Assembly: GCA_947624375.1 (NCBI GenBank)
Contig: CANQKD010000009.1
Location: forward strand, 1 to 64,000
Source of the DNA: an uncultured Clostridia bacterium
Lineage (GTDB): Bacteria > Bacillota > Clostridia > Oscillospirales > Ruminococcaceae
Length of the DNA: 64,000 nucleotides
Direction: 5' to 3'
Part shown: positions 34,232-43,439 of the stretch, in pieces
Layout of the letters: the number at the start of each line of letters is the position of its first letter
How positions within the stretch are numbered: the first letter of the stretch is position 1
Made by a program: the position numbers and the translations under genes
Notes under the pieces: generated by a model
What the model was told of the DNA's origin: nothing
Database searches by the model: none
What the model saw: only the letters and a program-made list of their open reading frames with translations

Positions 34232-35242
34232 TTAAACTACATTACCTGCTTTTTGTTTGCCGTTCTGCGCCATAACGCCGACCAGAGCGTGCGGCACATA
34301 AAGCTCTTCAAGATAATCAATTTCTTCTTGCGTAAGCTGCAATTCAACAGCTTTCACCGCGCCGTCAACATGCGAAAACTTTGTTGCGCCGACCACGGGT
34401 GCAGTGACTTTTGTAAGCAGCCATGCAAGGGAAATCTCCGTCATTGAAACGCCTCGTTTATCCGCAAGTTCTTCAACGCGGCGAATGATCTTCCCGTCCG
34501 CTTCGGCTGTTGCATCGTACTTAAATTTCGCATATGAATCCTCCGCAAGGCGTTTTGAAGTTTCGCCTTGACGTTTTGAAAGCCTGCCGCCTGCAAGCGC
34601 GCTGTAGGGTGTCATAGCGATATTCTGATCTTTACAGAAAGGCGACATCTCGCGCTCCTCCTCACGGAAGATGAGATTATAATGCCCCTGCAACGATACA
34701 AATTCGGTCAGGTTATTTTCACGTGCATAGAAATTCGCCTTTGCAAGCTGCCATGCAAAGCAATTTGAAATGCCGATGTATCGTGCTTTTCCTGCTTTCA
34801 CTGCATTGTGCAGGCCCTCCATTATCTCCTCCATGGGCGTGTGGTAGTCCCACATATGATAGATGTACAGATCTACATAGTCCATGCCGAGGTTTTTAAG
34901 ACTTTGGTCGAGATAATTTGCAATATGCTGCTGACCGCTTACATTTTCGTCGATCTCCTGCTGCGTGCGCGGCGTGAATTTGGTGGCTATCACATAGTCG
35001 TCGCGCTTAGCAAAATCTCGCAGAGCCTTGCCGACAAACTGCTCGCTCGTGCCGTTTTGATAGGCTATCGCGGTATCATAAAAGTTAATTCCCATCTCAA
35101 GAGCGTGCTTTATTATCTCGCGCGTCTGCTCCTCATCCAGAGTCCAGCTGTGCTGACCCGTGGCAGCATTGCCAAAGCCCATACAGCCCATGCAGATACG
35201 CGATACTTTAAGCTGCGAGTTACCCAGAGTTACATATTTCAC
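34232..35242 (-). CDS. Aldo/keto reductase
   Basis: 336-residue NAD(P)H-dependent carbonyl reductase barrel. Catalytic residues: Asp in INFYDTAIAY, Tyr in the same segment, Lys in VIATKF, His in YIYHMWDYH. GISN and the C-terminal cofactor region (APVVGATK) are present. GTG start at 35242 with GGGAGG upstream. It heads a small operon with the GNAT and CMD-cupin genes. Physiological substrate unknown. Confidence 0.9.
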   Translation of the reverse strand: MKYVTLGNSQLKVSRICMGCMGFGNAATGQHSWTLDEEQTREIIKHALEMGINFYDTAIAYQNGTSEQFVGKALRDFAKRDDYVIATKFTPRTQQEIDENVSGQQHIANYLDQSLKNLGMDYVDLYIYHMWDYHTPMEEIMEGLHNAVKAGKARYIGISNCFAWQLAKANFYARENNLTEFVSLQGHYNLIFREEEREMSPFCKDQNIAMTPYSALAGGRLSKRQGETSKRLAEDSYAKFKYDATAEADGKIIRRVEELADKRGVSMTEISLAWLLTKVTAPVVGATKFSHVDGAVKAVELQLTQEEIDYLEELYVPHALVGVMAQNGKQKAGNVV

Positions 35243-35368
35243 GTAGTTCGCCTCCCTAAAAAATATCTACATATACATTATAACACAAAAAATTCAATAT
35301 ATCAAATACTTTATTTTAATAGGTTTGTATGCCCTGGAGGCATTTCAAGTCAATACAAGGCGGGATCC

Positions 35369-35397
35369 TTGACAAAATACGCCGTTTGAGGTATAAT
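35369..35397 (+). promoter_or_regulatory. Promoter of the first LRR gene
   Basis: TTGACA (35369-35374), 17 bases, TATAAT (35392-35397). The UTR of about 100 bases ends with GCACTATAATCGTGC-like sequence and AAGGAGGAG. The same 30-base leader is repeated before the second LRR gene at about 37300-37328. Confidence 0.8.
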
Positions 35398-35506
35398 AAA
35401 ATTAAGTTTATTGTGCCTTGCGGCGTATTCGCACAAATTGTTTTTAAAAGGAAATTTATAAAGCCGCACTGCACTATAATCGTGCAAAATTCAAGGAGGA
35501 GTTTTT

Positions 35507-37261
35507 ATGAAGTTTAAAAAGTTGGCTGTGGCATTGTGCGCGGCGGCGCTTTCGCTTACAGTTATGTCTGTGACGGCGTTTGCAGCGGACGCAGGAGTAA
35601 AGATCGATGCAGCGCATTTTCCTGATGAGAAATTCAGGGAATCTATTCTTGATGGCTTGGATAAAGACAAAAACGGATATCTTTCAACAAAAGAAGCGGC
35701 AGAGGCAACATCTTTGCAATGCGAAAGCGAAGGTATAACTTCTTTGAAAGGTATTGAATATTTAACTGAACTCACATTGTTGGATTGCTCTAATAATCAA
35801 CTTACAGAACTTGATGTAAGCAAAAATACAAAGCTTGAATGGTTGAATTGCGGTGGCAACGCCCTCACTAAACTTGATGTAAGCAAAAATACAAAACTTG
35901 AAACTTTGTCTTGCGGTGGCAACGCCCTCACTAAACTTGATGTAAGCAAGAATACCGCGCTTGATGAGCTATTGTGCTCCTCCAACCAACTCACCAAACT
36001 TGATGTAAGTAATAATACTGCGCTTGCGTTTTTAAATTGCTATATCAATCAACTTACAGAACTTGATTTAAGCAATAATCCTGAGCTTGTATATTTGGAT
36101 TGCGAAGTCTGCAAACTTAAAAAACTTAATGTAAGAAAGAATACTAAACTTGAAACTCTGTATTGTGACGTTAACCAACTTACAGAACTTGATGTAAGCG
36201 GCTGTGCTAAACTTTATAATTTAGATTGTGGAGGCAACCAACTGACAAAACTTGATGTAAGCAAGAATACAGCCCTTGCATATCTGTATTGTAACAGCAA
36301 TCAACTTACCTCGCTTGATATGAGCGGCTGTAAAGAACTAAGATACCTGTACTGCTACAACAATAAGCTTGCAGAACTTAATATAAGTGGTAATCCGAAT
36401 ATCATCAAAGTCTATACTAAAGGCGAAGATGACAATTATCGACCGTTAGATGCTATTGAAGGCATTCTCGTAAAAAGCTATTATGACAACTCAGATGTTG
36501 AAAACGCAAAAATCTATTACATAATTTGGGATAAGGCTACAAAGATCTATACCAAAAGCACATCGCATACTCCACACACATGGGACAGCGGCAAGGTGAC
36601 AAAGGCTGCGACTTATGGCGCAACCGGCGTGAAGACTTACACCTGCACGGTATGCGGCGCTAAGAAGACTTCTTCGATTGCAAAGAAGACTGTAAAGAAA
36701 CTCACCGCGAAGACCACTTATACTTGCACAACAAACGCGGTGCGCATCAACTGGAATAAGCTTTCCGGCGTTACGGGCTACAAGATCTTCCGCTATGATG
36801 ATGCAAAGAAAAAGTGGGTGGCAGTAAAGGCTGTTTATGATCCCAACGCTACAAACTACAAGATCAGCGGTCTGAAAGCAGGCAAGGTCTACAAATTCAG
36901 AGTAAAAGCATTTGTGAAAGAAAATGGCAAGTTCTATTTCGGTGAGTCGTGCAGTACGATATCTACTGCCACACGCCCGAACACTACCACAGTAACAAAA
37001 GCAAACAAAACTTCAACGGCGGTTAGGCTGTTCTGGAAGAAGACTACTTGTACCGGCTACCGCATACTGAGATACGATTCCGCCAAGAAAAAGTGGGTAA
37101 GGGTAACAGCGGTAGGTTCTTCGGCAACCACACAGTACAAAATATCCGGTCTGAAAAAGAACACAACATACAAATTCAAAGTTCAGCCGTATGTGAAAGT
37201 CGGCTCAAAGGTGATCGACGGCGCGGCAAGCGCGGTATTCACAGTGAAGACATCAAAGTAA
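35507..37261 (+). CDS. Secreted cysteine-ladder LRR protein with two FN3-like domains (LRR1)
   Basis: 584 residues. Signal peptide (about 1-27), an EF-hand-like segment (DKDKNGYLSTKEA), about ten 21-residue leucine-rich repeats of the form LxxLxCxxNxLTxLDVSKNTA with one Cys per repeat, then from about 355 a Cys-x-x-Cys motif (YTCTVCGAKKT) and two fibronectin III-like domains to the end. The regular Cys resembles the cysteine ladder of Listeria InlJ. There is no anchor or dockerin, so it is probably released or wall-bound through its tail. A binding or adhesion role is inferred. Confidence 0.82.
   Translation: MKFKKLAVALCAAALSLTVMSVTAFAADAGVKIDAAHFPDEKFRESILDGLDKDKNGYLSTKEAAEATSLQCESEGITSLKGIEYLTELTLLDCSNNQLTELDVSKNTKLEWLNCGGNALTKLDVSKNTKLETLSCGGNALTKLDVSKNTALDELLCSSNQLTKLDVSNNTALAFLNCYINQLTELDLSNNPELVYLDCEVCKLKKLNVRKNTKLETLYCDVNQLTELDVSGCAKLYNLDCGGNQLTKLDVSKNTALAYLYCNSNQLTSLDMSGCKELRYLYCYNNKLAELNISGNPNIIKVYTKGEDDNYRPLDAIEGILVKSYYDNSDVENAKIYYIIWDKATKIYTKSTSHTPHTWDSGKVTKAATYGATGVKTYTCTVCGAKKTSSIAKKTVKKLTAKTTYTCTTNAVRINWNKLSGVTGYKIFRYDDAKKKWVAVKAVYDPNATNYKISGLKAGKVYKFRVKAFVKENGKFYFGESCSTISTATRPNTTTVTKANKTSTAVRLFWKKTTCTGYRILRYDSAKKKWVRVTAVGSSATTQYKISGLKKNTTYKFKVQPYVKVGSKVIDGAASAVFTVKTSK
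36571..37261 (+). repeat. FN3 tail block, copy 1 (also 39044-39737 plus and 43440-44133 minus)
   Basis: The last ~230 codons of LRR1, LRR2 and LRR4 encode nearly the same protein. By eye the DNA differs mainly at third codon positions, so the copies are old and held similar at protein level. Confidence 0.75.
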
Positions 37262-37331
37262 GCTGCCGTAATGACACTTAATATGTTATTAAAAACGCAC
37301 TATAATCGTGCAAATTCAAGGAGGAGTTTTT

Positions 37332-39737
37332 ATGAAGTTTAAGAAAATGATTGTGGCATTGTGCGCGGCGGCGCTTTCGCTGACGGTCATGTCGGTGACG
37401 GCGTTTGCAGCGGACGCAGGCGTGGCTATCAATGAAAAGAATTTTCCTGATACGAATTTCAGGGAAGTTGTTAAAGAATTTGATACAGATGACAACAACA
37501 ATTTATCAACCGAGGAGATAACAGCAGTCAAAAAAATGTACTGTGGCAGCAATAAAATAGCATCACTTGACGGAATAGAATTTTTCACTGCACTTGAAGA
37601 ACTGCATTGCTATGGCAACGATCTTATAGATATTGACCTTAGCAGTAATACAGAACTTAAATTATTGGAATGTGACTGTAATAAATTCACATCACTTGAT
37701 TTGAATAAAAACACCAAACTAAAATCATTGATCTGCTACAGCAATCCTCTTACCGAGCTTGATATCAGCGGCTGTACAGAGCTTAGTACATTGGTTTGTC
37801 ACAAAACCTCACTTACAGAAATTGATGTAAGCAAAAATTCTTCTCTTGGATATTTAGAATGTTCTGAATGTGATAACCTTGAAAAGATTGTTTTTAACAA
37901 GAATATGAAGCATTTGAGCTGCGCATATTGTAAAAAACTCACTAAACTTGATTTAAGCGGATGCACAGCCCTTGAAGTTTTGCATTGTTATGGAGGTAAT
38001 ATCGCGAAACTTGATATAAGCAATTCACCAAATCTCATCACTGCATACACCAAGGGAGAGAAAACTGAAGAACGCAGCGGCGATGACGGTTCTATTCGTT
38101 TATGGTATAACTATCATGTTCATGATGATCCTTCTTACGACCACACCTATGCTATTTATGTAGACCCTGCTACAAAGATACTGACCGAGCCTGAAGCTGA
38201 CGGAGTAGCTATCGATGAAACTAATTTTCCTGATGAAACTTTCAGGGAGTATGTAAAAAGATTTGATACAGATGAAAACGGCAGCTTTTCTGCTGATGAA
38301 ATAGCGGCAGTAACGAAAATAGACTGTGGTTCGTACAATATATCCTCTCTTAAGGGGCTTGAAAATTTTACTGCGCTTGAACATTTGGATTGTCAATGGA
38401 ATGACCTTACAACGCTTGATGTAAGCAAAAATGTTGCACTTACATATTTGGATTGTTATAAAAACAATATTTCTTCGCTTGATGTAAAAAAGAATACTGC
38501 ACTGACATATCTTGGTTGCGGTTACAACAATCTAACCTCACTTGATGTAAGCAAGAATACTGCGATTACATATTTGAGCTGTAGGTATAACAACTTAACA
38601 ACGCTTGATGTAACTAAGAATACTGCGCTTGATTACTTGTTTTGTCATCATAACAAGCTTTCTAAACTTGATGTAAGCAAAAATATAGCACTTACACAAA
38701 TAGATTGCGGCAGCAACCAACTCACCTCGCTTGATGTCAACAAGAACACTGCGCTTATATATCTGTCTTGCGATGACAACAAGCTCACCTCGATTGATAT
38801 AAGCAAGAATACTAAACTTGAAAGTGCTCTTTGCCATAACAACAAAATCACAGAAATTGACATAAGCAACAACCCACATATTATTACCGCATATACAAAG
38901 GGAGAAATCACGGATCCTACATATATGAATATGGCGGTAGGTGCTTGCTTAAGAGGATATCATGGAACCAAGCCGGGTGAAAGCGATAAATATTACTTTA
39001 TAACTTGGGATAAGGCTACAAAGATAATCACTGCAAGCAAATCGCACACTCACACATGGGACAGCGGCAAAGTGACTAAGGCTGCAACTTATGGTGCAAA
39101 GGGCGTGAAGACCTACACTTGCACGGTATGCGGCGCGACAAAGACTTCTTCTATAGCCAAGAAGACGGTAAAGAAACTCACTGCGAAGACAACTTACACT
39201 TGCACAACAAATGCCATAAGAATAAACTGGAACAAGCTTTCAGGTGTTACAGGTTACAAGATATTCCGCTATGATGATGCAAAGAAAAAGTGGGTAGCGG
39301 TCAAGGCGATATATAACCCGAATACTACGAATTACAAGATCAGTGGTCTGAAATCAGGCAAGGTATACAAATTCCGCGTAAAGGCTTTCGTGAAAGAGAA
39401 CGGCAAATTCTATTTTGGCGAATCGTGCAGCACTATCTCGACTGCCACACGCCCGAACACTACAACCGTAACCAAGGCAAACAAGACCTCAACGGCGGTG
39501 AGATTGTTCTGGAAGAAGACTACCTGCACAGGCTATCGCATATTGAGATACGACTCTGCTAAGAAGAAATGGGTTAGAGTTACAGCGGTTGGTTCATCGT
39601 CAACCACACAGTATAAAATATCCGGTCTGAAAAAGAACACCACCTACAAATTCAAAGTTCAGCCGTATGTAAAGGTAGGCTCAAAGGTCATTGACGGCGC
39701 GGCAAGCGCGGTGTTTACGGTGAAGACATCTAAATAA
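37332..39737 (+). CDS. Secreted cysteine-ladder LRR protein with two repeat blocks (LRR2)
   Basis: 801 residues. Signal peptide nearly identical to LRR1. Two units follow, each an EF-hand-like segment (DTDDNNNLSTEE and DTDENGSFSADE) plus a block of seven to eight Cys-containing LRRs. The C-terminal part from about residue 570 is almost the same as in LRR1: TYTCTVCGATKT and two FN3-like domains. ATG at 37332 after AAGGAGGAG; an upstream in-frame codon lies before that site. It is 70 bp after LRR1 without a terminator, so the genes are probably co-transcribed. A domain duplication of the LRR1 plan. Confidence 0.82.
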   Translation: MKFKKMIVALCAAALSLTVMSVTAFAADAGVAINEKNFPDTNFREVVKEFDTDDNNNLSTEEITAVKKMYCGSNKIASLDGIEFFTALEELHCYGNDLIDIDLSSNTELKLLECDCNKFTSLDLNKNTKLKSLICYSNPLTELDISGCTELSTLVCHKTSLTEIDVSKNSSLGYLECSECDNLEKIVFNKNMKHLSCAYCKKLTKLDLSGCTALEVLHCYGGNIAKLDISNSPNLITAYTKGEKTEERSGDDGSIRLWYNYHVHDDPSYDHTYAIYVDPATKILTEPEADGVAIDETNFPDETFREYVKRFDTDENGSFSADEIAAVTKIDCGSYNISSLKGLENFTALEHLDCQWNDLTTLDVSKNVALTYLDCYKNNISSLDVKKNTALTYLGCGYNNLTSLDVSKNTAITYLSCRYNNLTTLDVTKNTALDYLFCHHNKLSKLDVSKNIALTQIDCGSNQLTSLDVNKNTALIYLSCDDNKLTSIDISKNTKLESALCHNNKITEIDISNNPHIITAYTKGEITDPTYMNMAVGACLRGYHGTKPGESDKYYFITWDKATKIITASKSHTHTWDSGKVTKAATYGAKGVKTYTCTVCGATKTSSIAKKTVKKLTAKTTYTCTTNAIRINWNKLSGVTGYKIFRYDDAKKKWVAVKAIYNPNTTNYKISGLKSGKVYKFRVKAFVKENGKFYFGESCSTISTATRPNTTTVTKANKTSTAVRLFWKKTTCTGYRILRYDSAKKKWVRVTAVGSSSTTQYKISGLKKNTTYKFKVQPYVKVGSKVIDGAASAVFTVKTSK

Positions 39738-39763
39738 GCAATTTTGTTGACAACATAGTAATA

Positions 39764-39790
39764 AAAAGCATCGCTTTTGCGGTGCTTTTG
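39764..39790 (+). terminator. Terminator of the LRR1-LRR2 unit
   Basis: AAAAGCATCGC and GCGGTGCTTTT form a hairpin at 39764-39789, followed by GCTTT. Confidence 0.65.
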
Positions 39791-39845
39791 CTTTACAATA
39801 TGCGCGACCTATGATATACTTATAAACAGAAAGGCAGTGATAGAG

Positions 39846-40772
39846 ATGATAATAAACACCGGTATGCGCACAGACATTCCTGCGTTTTATTCTAAGTGGC
39901 TTATGAACAGGATACGCGCAGGTTTTGTGCTGGTGCGCAACCCTTACAACCCCACTCGGGTAACGCGCTATGAGCTTTCGCCCGATGTGGTCGACTGCAT
40001 TGCCTTTTGCACCAAAAACCCCGAGCCCATGCTTAAGCACTTGGACGAACTGAAAAAATTTCATCAATACTGGTTTGTGACGATAACGCCCTACGGAAAA
40101 GACGTTGAGCCGAATGTTCCGCCGAAAGAAAAGGTAATGCAGGACTTTATCGCGCTCTCAAAGTCGGTGGGAATTGACTGCATTGGCTGGCGTTACGACC
40201 CTATATTTATTGACAATACATACACCATAAAGCGGCATATTGCAGCCTTTGAACAGATGTGCAAAACGCTTTCTGGGGCGACAAAAGTTTGCGTGATAAG
40301 CTTTATTGACCTTTACGAAAAGGTGAAGAGAAATTTTCCGCAGGCAAGAGAGCTCACGCAAAGTGAGCGCATTGAAATAGGCAGAAAATTCGCGGAAATT
40401 GGCAGGAACTTTGGCATTACAATAAAGGCGTGTGCCGAGGGTACGGAGCTTGCCCCATACGGTGTGGACTGCTGCGGCTGCATGACTACGGAGACTTTTG
40501 AAGCCGCTATAGGCAGCCGACTTATTGTGCCGAAGCGCAAATCGCAGAGGGCGCAGTGCTCCTGCGTGCTCGGCACTGATATAGGCGCATACGACACCTG
40601 CGGACACCTTTGCAGATACTGTTACGCAAATTTCGACCACGAAAATGTGCGGCGCAATATGCTCAGGCACGACCCGAATTCGCCGCTGCTTGTGGGGAGT
40701 CTGAAAGACGGCGAAATTATTCATCAGGCAAAGCAACAAAGCTGGCTTGACAGGCAGCTGACGATGTTTTGA
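39846..40772 (+). CDS. DUF1848-family protein
   Basis: 308 residues. It begins MIINTGMRTDIPAFYSKWLMNRI, has FCTKNPEPM, ITPYGKDVEPNVP and GWRYDPI, and ends with a cysteine cluster: CCGCM in the middle and CSCV, DTCGHLCRYCYAN near 265-285. The CxxxCxxC-like cluster suggests iron-sulfur or zinc binding. The family has no firm function, though it resembles radical-SAM-like proteins involved in nucleic acid repair contexts. The ATG at 39846 has AAAGGCAG upstream. Single gene unit. Confidence 0.8.
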   Translation: MIINTGMRTDIPAFYSKWLMNRIRAGFVLVRNPYNPTRVTRYELSPDVVDCIAFCTKNPEPMLKHLDELKKFHQYWFVTITPYGKDVEPNVPPKEKVMQDFIALSKSVGIDCIGWRYDPIFIDNTYTIKRHIAAFEQMCKTLSGATKVCVISFIDLYEKVKRNFPQARELTQSERIEIGRKFAEIGRNFGITIKACAEGTELAPYGVDCCGCMTTETFEAAIGSRLIVPKRKSQRAQCSCVLGTDIGAYDTCGHLCRYCYANFDHENVRRNMLRHDPNSPLLVGSLKDGEIIHQAKQQSWLDRQLTMF

Positions 40773-41125
40773 TCGATATTACCAGAACTGAGCGCTGCGT
40801 CCCGAACGCAGAGGTCATCAGCCGCTGACTAATAACAAAAGCCTGCTCGCATTGAACAGGTTTTTATTTTGATGTTTTCACGGATAACGCCAACTTCACC
40901 TCCATACCGCCGGCAGAATATACTGATGTTTCCGAGGGCAAGAAGTAAGAAATTGTGACTTTAACTTTTGCGAGTTATTTTAGTTTTCGTATTATTCGCG
41001 CTGTCGCGCGGCGCAGGAGCGCACACGTTGTCAGACTGTGAACAGTCTGGCAAGTGCCGAAGAATCCTCTTCGAGGCTTCTTCCTGTTCTCTAAAAACTT
41101 TGCGCGTATCTAAAAAGCTGTAATC
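40773..41125. other. Intergenic stretch with a possible gene remnant
   Basis: At 40850-40867 a weak hairpin with TTTTTATTTT may end the DUF1848 gene. At about 40870-40949 a short open stretch encodes DNANFTSIPPAEYTDVSEGKK and a stop, which reads like the end of a lost protein gene. No start or family can be assigned. The rest shows nothing recognisable. Confidence 0.3.
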
Positions 41126-41215
41126 CCTGTCAAGAAAGGAAAAGTTTTCGGTCAAGCCTTTTTCAAAAGGCTTGCAGGGGTACGGGGACAGAGTCCCCGA
41201 GACACAGCGTGCGCG
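41126..41215. repeat. Dispersed intergenic repeat E1, copy 1 (copy 2 at 42927-43040)
   Basis: Both copies share CCTGTCAAGAAA, AAAGTTTTCGGTCAAGCC, TTTTTCAAAAGGCTTG, CAGGG and ACAGCGTGCGC in the same order. They differ in the hairpin placed between: GGGGACAGAGTCCCC in copy 1, and CGCCGTCCGCAGACGGCG in copy 2. Confidence 0.75.
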
Positions 41216-41223
41216 CCACTGCT

Positions 41224-41395
41224 AGAGGTTAGAGGTGAGAGGTTAGAAGTTAGAAACGGTTTTTAAGGCTTCGCGGCAACTTTAAATGCCTGCGGTCTGC
41301 CAAGAAGCAAGAAAATGCTTTTTATAGCTTTGCGCAAGCTTTTCAAATGCTCGTCTTGCCTCTTGCCTCTCGTTTTCTTGCCTCTAGCAGAACAA
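41224..41395. repeat. Dispersed repeat E2, copy 1 (others at 43245-43400 and, partial, 42732-42820)
   Basis: Starts with heptamers AGAGGTT/AGAAGTT repeated about four times. It ends with CTTGCCT heptamers, and shares GCAAGAAAATGC and TTTTTATAGCTTTGCGC in the middle. Full copies lie directly downstream of the two minus-strand LRR genes. Confidence 0.7.
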
Positions 41396-41413
41396 GGGAG
41401 AATATATGTAACT

Positions 41414-42631
41414 TTATCTTCTCTTCTTTATTACCACCACGACAGCCGCAATGATTGCCGCAGCTATGCCCACTATCGCAGCTATAACAGCGGCAGACAT
41501 CTCGCCGCGCTCTGTGCCACTATCATCAGCCGCCGAGCTTTCTTCCGCCGTTTTCTGCCCATCTTCGACCGATGAAGCGTCTGCTGCTGACGAACTGCTC
41601 TCAGACGCGCTTTCTTCATCTTCCACACCGCCAATTATCGCCGCAGCCTCATCAGCAGAGATCATAAAATACCTGTCCGAGGGGTCAATGTATTCCCTGC
41701 CGCCGCCAACTTTTTCGCCGCTCGTGTATGCCGTAACAATATCCGGGCTGCCGCTTATGTCAAGCTCGGTTATGCCGTTGCCTGCGCAATCAAGCCGTTC
41801 GAGCGCGGTATTCGCGCTTATATCAAGTTCCGTGAGAGCGTTGTCAGCACAGTACAGAGCAGTAAGCGCGGGGCATTTGCACACATCAAGCTGCGTTATG
41901 CCGTTTTCGCTGCATTCTAGAAAAGTAAGCAAGGTATTGCAGCTCAGATCAAGAGATTTCAAAGCGTTGCCGCTGCAATCAAGGAACCCAAGCTTTGTGC
42001 TGCCGGTCGTGTCAAGAGCCTCCAGCTCGTTGTTGTAACATTCCAGATATTCAAGCGCCGCATTGCTTTTTATATCAAGCGACGTAAGTTTGTTGTTGTT
42101 GCATTCAAGATAGCTCAGCGCAGAGTTGCCGGTCAGATCAAGGTTTTTTAGTCGGTTGTCGGAGCAGAAAAGCTCGGTAAGCGCCGCGCAGCCGCCGATT
42201 TCAAGCGCAGACAGACTGTTGTTGTAGCAGTAAAGCTCTTCAAGAGCCGTGCAGCCGCTCACATCAAGCGAGGTCAGTTTATTGTCAAAGCAGTATAGTT
42301 TAACAAGCGATGTGTTTTTGCTGACATCAAGCGTCTTCAGCGAGTTGCCGCCGCAGTCGAGAGTTTCAAGAGCAGTAAAAAAACCAACGCCGTCAAGCGA
42401 GGCAATTTCCATCAGAAAGCAGTTTATCTCCTTTACCGCCGCGATCTCGCTTTTTGACAAAGAGCCGTCCTCATCGGTGTCGAATCCTTCAACGCAGAGC
42501 CTGAAGTTGTCGTCCGGGAAATTCTTATTGTCAATAGCCACGCCGCTTTCCGCCGCAAAAGCCGATGAAGCCGCCGAAGATGCCGCAAGAGCAAAAGCCG
42601 CAATAAAGGTTGCAACTTTTTGCAATTTCAT
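41414..42631 (-). CDS. Membrane-anchored cysteine-ladder LRR protein (LRR3)
   Basis: 405 residues. Signal peptide (about 1-26), an EF-hand-like segment (DTDEDGSLSKSEI), about ten 21-22-residue LRRs each with one Cys (LDVSGCTALEELYCYNN), a Ser/Ala/Asp-rich spacer and a C-terminal membrane helix with KKRR. It lacks the FN3 tail of the other three LRR proteins and is instead held in the membrane. ATG at 42631 after AAAGGCGG. Its codon and repeat style differ somewhat from LRR1, 2 and 4 (more GC-rich), so it is an older relative. Confidence 0.82.
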   Translation of the reverse strand: MKLQKVATFIAAFALAASSAASSAFAAESGVAIDNKNFPDDNFRLCVEGFDTDEDGSLSKSEIAAVKEINCFLMEIASLDGVGFFTALETLDCGGNSLKTLDVSKNTSLVKLYCFDNKLTSLDVSGCTALEELYCYNNSLSALEIGGCAALTELFCSDNRLKNLDLTGNSALSYLECNNNKLTSLDIKSNAALEYLECYNNELEALDTTGSTKLGFLDCSGNALKSLDLSCNTLLTFLECSENGITQLDVCKCPALTALYCADNALTELDISANTALERLDCAGNGITELDISGSPDIVTAYTSGEKVGGGREYIDPSDRYFMISADEAAAIIGGVEDEESASESSSSAADASSVEDGQKTAEESSAADDSGTERGEMSAAVIAAIVGIAAAIIAAVVVVIKKRR

Positions 42632-42670
42632 ACAAATTTCCGCCTTTCGCAAACAATAAATACACTAGTA

Positions 42671-42699
42671 ATTATAACCCTTTCTTCGTCAAAAGTCAA
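42671..42699 (-). promoter_or_regulatory. Promoter of LRR3
   Basis: Minus strand TTGACT (42699-42694), 17 bases, TATAAT (42676-42671). Confidence 0.75.
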
Positions 42700-42926
42700 C
42701 AGTCGTTTGTAATAATGCTGCTTACGCTGCTAGAGGTTAGAAGTTAGAGGTTAGAAATGATTTTCTGACGTTTGCGCAAATTCGTCATTTCTGCGGTTTA
42801 GATAGAAGCAAGAGGCAAGAAATTGGTAAGGCGGCGTTTGCACGTTGTTTTATTGCTTGTAATGTTTGCGCTTACGCGCAAGCCTGCGGAGCTGTTCAAC
42901 GCCCCACAACGCGCAAAGGTTTTAAA

Positions 42927-43162
42927 CCCTGTCAAGAAACTAAAAGTTTTCGGTCAAGCCTTTTTCAAAAGGCTTGTCAGGGTCGAGGGGTGAAACCCCC
43001 GTCGCCGTCCGCAGACGGCGAAATCTCCTACAGCGTGCGCTCCACAAAGGGTGAATTTCAAAATAGTCCTGTGGACTATTTTGAAAGAGGGAACGCCCTG
43101 CAAGAGAGGGCGTTCCCTAAGTGGTAGCAATATCTCTTTTGCCGCGTTCCATGATGGAACGC
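42927..43162. repeat. Hairpin island between LRR3 and LRR4
   Basis: After repeat E1 copy 2 come three more hairpins: TTTCAAAATAGTCC with its complement (43056-43086, loop TGT), GGGAACGCCCT with its complement (43089-43117) and GCGTTCCA-tga-TGGAACGC (43144-43162). The last two share the GCGTTCC core. No gene is convincing in 42700-43439. Confidence 0.7.
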
Positions 43163-43400
43163 CAAACAAAGCTATACCCCCCAAGAACTCAACTCCCCCA
43201 ACTGCGCCCACGCCACGCTGCTGGCAGAATATTTTTCCGCTGCTAGAGGTTAGAAGTTAGAGGTTAGAAACGGTTTTACAACTCTGGTGACAATTTTTCA
43301 TACCTGCGATTTACAAGAGGCAAGAGGCAAGAAAATGCTTTTTATAGCTTTGCGCGATCTTTTCAAAGCTGCACCTCTTGCTTCTAGTTATCTTGCCTCT

Positions 43401-43437
43401 AAAAGAATTCCCCTGCTCTAGTAGAACAGGGGAATTT
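43401..43437 (-). terminator. Terminator of LRR4
   Basis: On the minus strand AATTCCCCTG and CAGGGGAATT (43436-43427 and 43415-43406) form a 10-bp stem, followed by CTTTT. Confidence 0.8.
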
Positions 43438-43439
43438 GT

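Noticed and set aside
35590..35710. EF-hand-like segment of the LRR proteins as a dockerin
   Set aside because: Only one Ca-type loop precedes each LRR block, without the paired loops and helices of a dockerin.
35800..36400. Regularly spaced 63-bp repeats that might suggest a CRISPR array
   Set aside because: They are in-frame LRR codons of a signal-peptide protein, with variable units and no unique spacers.
42954..43211. An 85-codon minus-strand frame through the hairpin island
   Set aside because: It is made up of the repeats and hairpins themselves and has no ribosome site. Similar frames arise wherever such repeats occur.
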